This document shows, piece after piece, positions 60,401 to 64,000 of a stretch of DNA of 64,000 bases (its first letter is position 1; the number at the start of each line of letters is the position of its first letter). Source of the stretch: Megalobrama amblycephala. Its lineage: Eukaryota; Chordata; Actinopteri; Cypriniformes; Xenocyprididae. Both the position numbers and the translations under genes were made by a program. The stretch covers positions 56,199,457 through 56,263,456 of the forward strand of contig NC_063045.1 of NCBI RefSeq assembly GCF_018812025.1, in the 5' to 3' direction. Under the pieces are notes generated by a model. The model was given only the letters and a program-made list of their open reading frames with translations, made no database searches and was not told the DNA's origin.

Positions 60401-62600
60401 TTTGTTTCTCATCTTCTTAGAAATCTAAAGATATATGTTTAAAATTAGTTTTGTAGTAATATGTGTAAATATATTTCTTTACGAAGTAAACATTTTTATT
60501 TAAAAACTTTTTTCTTTTCAAATGGATAATAATGTAGCAGAAACGCATGTACAGCAATTTAATTAACTGAGTTCGAACATAGAACCTTCTGGTTACAACC
60601 TTCAGATGTTTACTGAAATTGAAGTGAACTGAAATTCAGATACGGTAACGAACATTTCAATTCCAGCACACGCTGTAAGTGGTGGTTGACCAATCACAAC
60701 AGACTGGGCCATCTGATCAATCAGAGCAGAGTAGGCTCTGGGAATGGAGGGGGTTTAGAGAGACTGAATCCTTTATCAAACCGTTTCAGACACTGAGAAA
60801 AGATTTTATACGGCAATGTATATTATGAGAAAATTAAATTGTGTTCTGACCTTTGATTAATGTAAACCTATTGTAGGAGACTCAACTAAATAAATAAACT
60901 AAACTAAATAAAAAGCTGAAATAAAATAAAATATAAATATTAGATGAAAATGTTGCCTTGGTGACTAAAATAAAATAAATTGAAGTAGTAAAATTATTAA
61001 AACTGAAATAAAATGTAATAGATATATATAAGAAATCAAAATATGAATACGTACTCTAATATTAAATAAAAAGTGCTAAAATAACACTGCTTTGGTTACC
61101 AGCTTGGCATATCCACGGTGGTCCAGTATGATGTTCTCAGGCTTCAGGTCTCTGTAGATGATGCCTCGGCAGTGTAGAAAAGCGAGAGCTTCCACCACAC
61201 ATCCAGCGTAGAAGCGTGTGGTGCTGTCATCAAACAACCCCCTGGACACAGTCACAGAACTTCCTGTAAGTTACTCAATCCGTTCAGGTGAGCGTGAGAA
61301 AATAATGAGAGGCTTCTTGATACCTGTCCCTGAGCAGAGTCCACAGCTCTCCACCCAAACACGCCTCCAATAACATGTATAAGTATTTAGAATCTCTGAA
61401 GGTCCGATATAGTCTGAAGCATAAAACCAATATGGGCTTATTATCACATGCTTTTTTATAAAACATCATGTAATGTATCAATACTTTAAGATAAACTAAC
61501 TTAAACTGTAGTCGAAAATACTCATGTGAGCAAAAACACAGTTTTTGTGTGTGTCCCTTTAAATGCAAATGAGCTGCTGCTCCTGCTTTCCAGAAGAGGG
61601 CGGAGCTTTAACAGCTCAGCTTCGGTTGCTCAACAACAACAAAGCTGGAGAATCTCACGCAGCCAAAATGAGGATTGTCAGTAACGGTGTTCAGCCTTAC
61701 ATTGTTCAAACCGGAGTCGACACTGATGGAGAGACTCAGGAAGAAGTTACAACTTTTAGAATGAAACTGGACGTTTCTGAATGGTTAGTGGATAAATTTA
61801 TTCAGTTGCTGTGGAGTTGATTCAACTCATCGACTAGCATGTGCCGTCATGTTAATATTTTGTGCAAATCTAGCATTGAATTGACCCTCGTTTGTGAAGC
61901 ATTCAATGACGGCATGGCAACAACACTGTACTACAACAACTCTTCCTCTGTTGCGTGTTCCCGGGTTTATGTAACTTTTGGGGTTTGTGATGTCACCAAC
62001 TACACTCGTTGTAGTCCCTACCAGCCGTCTGCACACTTAACAGTTAAATACATCAAATCATGTGACTAAGTTATCATGGGGGCTCATCTGGCACTGAGTT
62101 GTACTGACCTGACAGTAAAAGGACTGTGGGCTTCCATCATGATGCGTCTCTCAGACAGGATGTGGCCCTGTTGACTCGTGTCCAGGATGTGACGCTTTTT
62201 CAGGACCTTCATGGCAAAAGAGCGACTGTGATCGTTCTTCAGCTGCACCTGTAAAGAGTCAATATAAACATACCTTCAAAAACTCCTGATCGTTCTTCAA
62301 GTAACATCTAACTGCTGCTCTCATGAAATGAGATTAATCGTACCAGCTCTACCCGACTGAATCCACCCACCCCCAGCGTGCAGATCACACGGAAGTCGCT
62401 GAGAGACATACTGGAGAAGAACGCGGCTTCTGCCTCCAACCTACGAGAAATATCAGTTGTTCTCATGACCCAGAATGCTTCTCATTTCTGATCAATGCAT
62501 GTGAAGGAGCTCATCATGTGCTTACTTGGCTTTCACCTCTTCGCTCTCGTACATTTTATTGCTCATATTGTCCAGTCCACCGATTAGCTGCTTGAAAGAC
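57500..62600 (-). CDS. PRKG1-type cGMP-dependent protein kinase, last ten coding exons (5' part outside window)
   Basis: Exons in order: 62526-62600, 62344-62440, 62109-62248, 61324-61413, 61100-61241, 60155-60318, 59902-60024, 58073-58135, 57894-57960, 57500-57598. All phases match. They encode a linker ([18 protein letters not shown]) and the whole AGC kinase domain: Gly loop [11 protein letters not shown], Lys in [18 protein letters not shown], catalytic loop [15 protein letters not shown], activation loop [14 protein letters not shown], then [10 protein letters not shown] and an AGC tail ending GWDIEF and TGA. It phosphorylates Ser/Thr when cGMP binds the N-terminal domains, which lie beyond 64000 or in the unread part. 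PRKG1 ends GWDIDF and PRKG2 GWDKDF, so PRKG1-type or the fish paralogue prkg3 is likely. Gly-loop third Gly is Ser. Convergent with rhobtb2. Confidence 0.95.
58594..58868. mobile_element. TTAA-flanked MITE, GGGATAGTTCACCC family, in the kinase gene
   Basis: Left TTAAAAAGGATAGTTCACCC, right GGGTGAACTATCCCTTTAA. The interior is a near-palindrome: GCCATTGACTTTCAT and ATGAAAGTCAATGGC flank a T-run. It shares its right TTAA with the next element. Confidence 0.9.
58865..59819. mobile_element. TTAA-flanked MITE, GGTGCCAT family copy 2, in the kinase gene
   Basis: Starts TTAAAGGTGCCATTGAACG, ends GATGGCACCTTTAA. It is the uninterrupted sister of 49186-51020 and keeps the empty site for the hAT MITE found there. 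Lies in the intron between kinase exons 59902-60024 and 58073-58135. Confidence 0.9.
60319..61099. other. Kinase-gene intron, no element recognised
   Basis: AT-rich, with AAATAAA-type runs at 60885-61015. No exon or repeat boundary supported. Confidence 0.5.
61555..62070 (+). repeat. Intronic dispersed repeat with short open frames
   Basis: Opens CCCTTTAAATGCAAATGAGCTG and encodes an 85-codon frame containing [19 protein letters not shown] and [21 protein letters not shown] remember similar text as repeated in fish genomes. No domain named. Located in the kinase intron in antisense, so it is more likely a transposon fragment than an exon. Confidence 0.45.
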
Positions 62601-63066
62601 CTGTTAGAATTGAGTTTTATTAGTTTACTGACTGTTCTGATACTATGATTGTACAGGTTCTGATTTTGACTTATGATGGTTGCGATACTGATTATAATAG
62701 TTATGATTTTATGTCATAATTTTGATTTTAAGAAATTTATTTCAAAGGTAAGGATTAAGATGGTTATGATTTTGATTGATTGTGATATTGTTTGTAATGG
62801 TCATGGTTTTTAGTAAACATGATTGTTATTCTGATTGAGATATTTATTGTGATCGTTATTAAGAGAATTTTGACATTAGGATGATTTGTTTGTGTAGGTT
62901 CTGATTATGATGGGTGTGATACTAATTGGGATGGTTATGATTCTAATTAAATGTAATGATAGTGATTCTGACTGAGATATTGATAATGATTGTTATTAAT
63001 TCGATTTCTTTGGATGGTTGCGATATTGTGTATTTATTTAGATGGTTATGATTTTGATGGATTGTG
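62601..63066. repeat. Degenerate TGATTNTGAT-rich tract
   Basis: Imperfect repetition of TTATGATTTTGATT, GTTATGATTCTGAT and ATTGTGATATTG over about 450 bp upstream of the first visible kinase exon. Probably an old minisatellite. Confidence 0.5.
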
Positions 63067-63410
63067 ATTAGGGTTGCAAAATTCCGGGAATTTTCAAAGC
63101 TGGAAACTTTCCATGGGAATTAACGGGAATATATGGGAATTAACGGGAATTAATGGTAATAAACAGGGAATTTGCAAAATTACAGGTTAGCCTATGACAG
63201 GGTACTTAAATGTAGTTGAAAAGAACATCTTGCAGCATAATTTTGGTTAAAACAACCATATTTAATTAAATTTTAGTTGAATTTTTACCCTGACATTCAC
63301 ACAGCACACTACTTACTGCAGGGATATTGAGGCCACACCCCCTGCATGCACTGTGCATTCTCCCAGTCCATAACATGCACATTTGATCAAAAACACAGAA
63401 AAAAAAAGCA
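63067..63410. mobile_element. hAT-type repeat fragment (AAAATTCCGGGAA)
   Basis: TTAGGGTTGCAAAATTCCGG, CTGGAAACTTTCCATGGGAA and three copies of GGGAATTAACGGGAA resemble one end of a common fish hAT miniature repeat. The right end was not found. Confidence 0.5.
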
Positions 63411-63414
63411 GTAA

Positions 63415-64000
63415 TATTGTCAAACATAACTACAATTTAAAATAATGGTTTTCTATTTTGATATACATAAAAATGTCATTTATTTCTGTGATGCAAAGCT
63501 GAATTTTCAGCATCATTACTCCAGTCGTCAGTGTCACATGATCCTTCAGAAATCATTCTAACATGCTAATTTGATACTCTGTTATCAATGTTGGAAACAG
63601 TTGTGCTGCTTAATTCTTTTATAACCTGTGATACTTTTTTTTAGGATTCTTTGATGAATAAAAATTTAAAGAACAGCATTTATTTAAAATAGAAATCTTT
63701 TGTAACAATATACATATCGTTCAAAATTTGGGGGTCAGTCATTTTTTTCTTTCTTTTTTTGAAAGAAATTAATACTTGTATTCAGCAAGGATGTGTGAAA
63801 TTGTTAAATAAAAGTGATATTAAAGTGACATTGTTACAAAAGAATTTTATTTTGAATAAATTCTATTCTTTTTAACTTTTTATTAATAAGTGAATCCTGA
63901 AAATAGTATTACAGGTTCCAAAAAATATTCAGCAGCACAACAGTTTCCAACATTGCTAATAACTGAGTATCAAATCAGCATATTAGAATGATTTCTGAAG
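63415..64000. mobile_element. Inverted pair of CTCACCAAGGCTG-family MITEs, cut by window end
   Basis: 63470-63730 runs forward (GAATTTTCAGCATCATTACTCC, CACATGATCCTTCAGAAATC, ends CGTTCAAAATTTGGGGGTCAG). From about 63740 the family continues inverted to ATTAGAATGATTTCTGAAG at the window edge. Confidence 0.75.

Noticed and set aside
61563..61820. Extra gene in the kinase intron
   Set aside because: The 85-codon frame resembles text repeated in fish genomes and has no domain or splice support, so it is listed as a repeat.

Overview
The window looks like nuclear DNA of a cyprinid-type teleost (zebrafish, carp or goldfish relative). It has intron-split vertebrate genes on both strands, AT-rich intergenic DNA, no bacterial operons, and a very dense load of fish-type transposable elements. 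Species cannot be fixed from sequence alone.
Layout. 1-3576: unassigned AT-rich DNA with dispersed repeats. 3577-10624: one hAT-like DNA transposon (8-bp target duplication TTTTCTAT) carrying a BED zinc-finger reading frame and a 332-bp internal inverted duplication, split by a 4.6-kb Ty3/gypsy LTR retrotransposon (4922-9525, identical 142-bp LTRs, 5-bp target duplication CATGT). 12348-14321: a decayed GIMAP-like GTPase gene with an expanded Ala-coding repeat tail. 16741-22070 (minus): six exons of an unrecognised proline-rich/coiled-coil gene. 23.3-28.1 kb: a rearranged Tc1-like relic and an L1/Tx1-like relic that is itself split by a 2.65-kb terminal-inverted-repeat element containing a 5'-truncated LINE. 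28353-33458: a 5.1-kb satellite array built from 42-bp units (two diverged 21-bp halves, each centred on an AATT palindrome). 33.5-43 kb: mostly nested miniature inverted-repeat elements.
Conventional genes. rhobtb2-type (plus, nine coding exons, 45927-54473, 701 codons predicted, open across all junctions) encodes an atypical Rho GTPase with two BTB domains, a family known to act as a Cullin-3 adaptor. Convergent to it, the last ten coding exons of a PRKG1-type cGMP-dependent protein kinase run on the minus strand (62600 down to 57500); its cGMP-binding N-terminus lies beyond the window. About 3 kb separates the two 3' ends. Linkage of a RHOBTB gene with a PRKG gene resembles the RHOBTB1/PRKG1 chromosome of mammals, so the pair may be an old paralogous block; this is inference.
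I see no rRNA, convincing tRNA, CRISPR or prokaryotic system. The most unusual structures are the 21-bp-phased palindromic satellite, the several layers of datable nested insertions (including a matched empty site inside the same window), the element with an apparent CTAG target duplication, and the unidentified coiled-coil gene.
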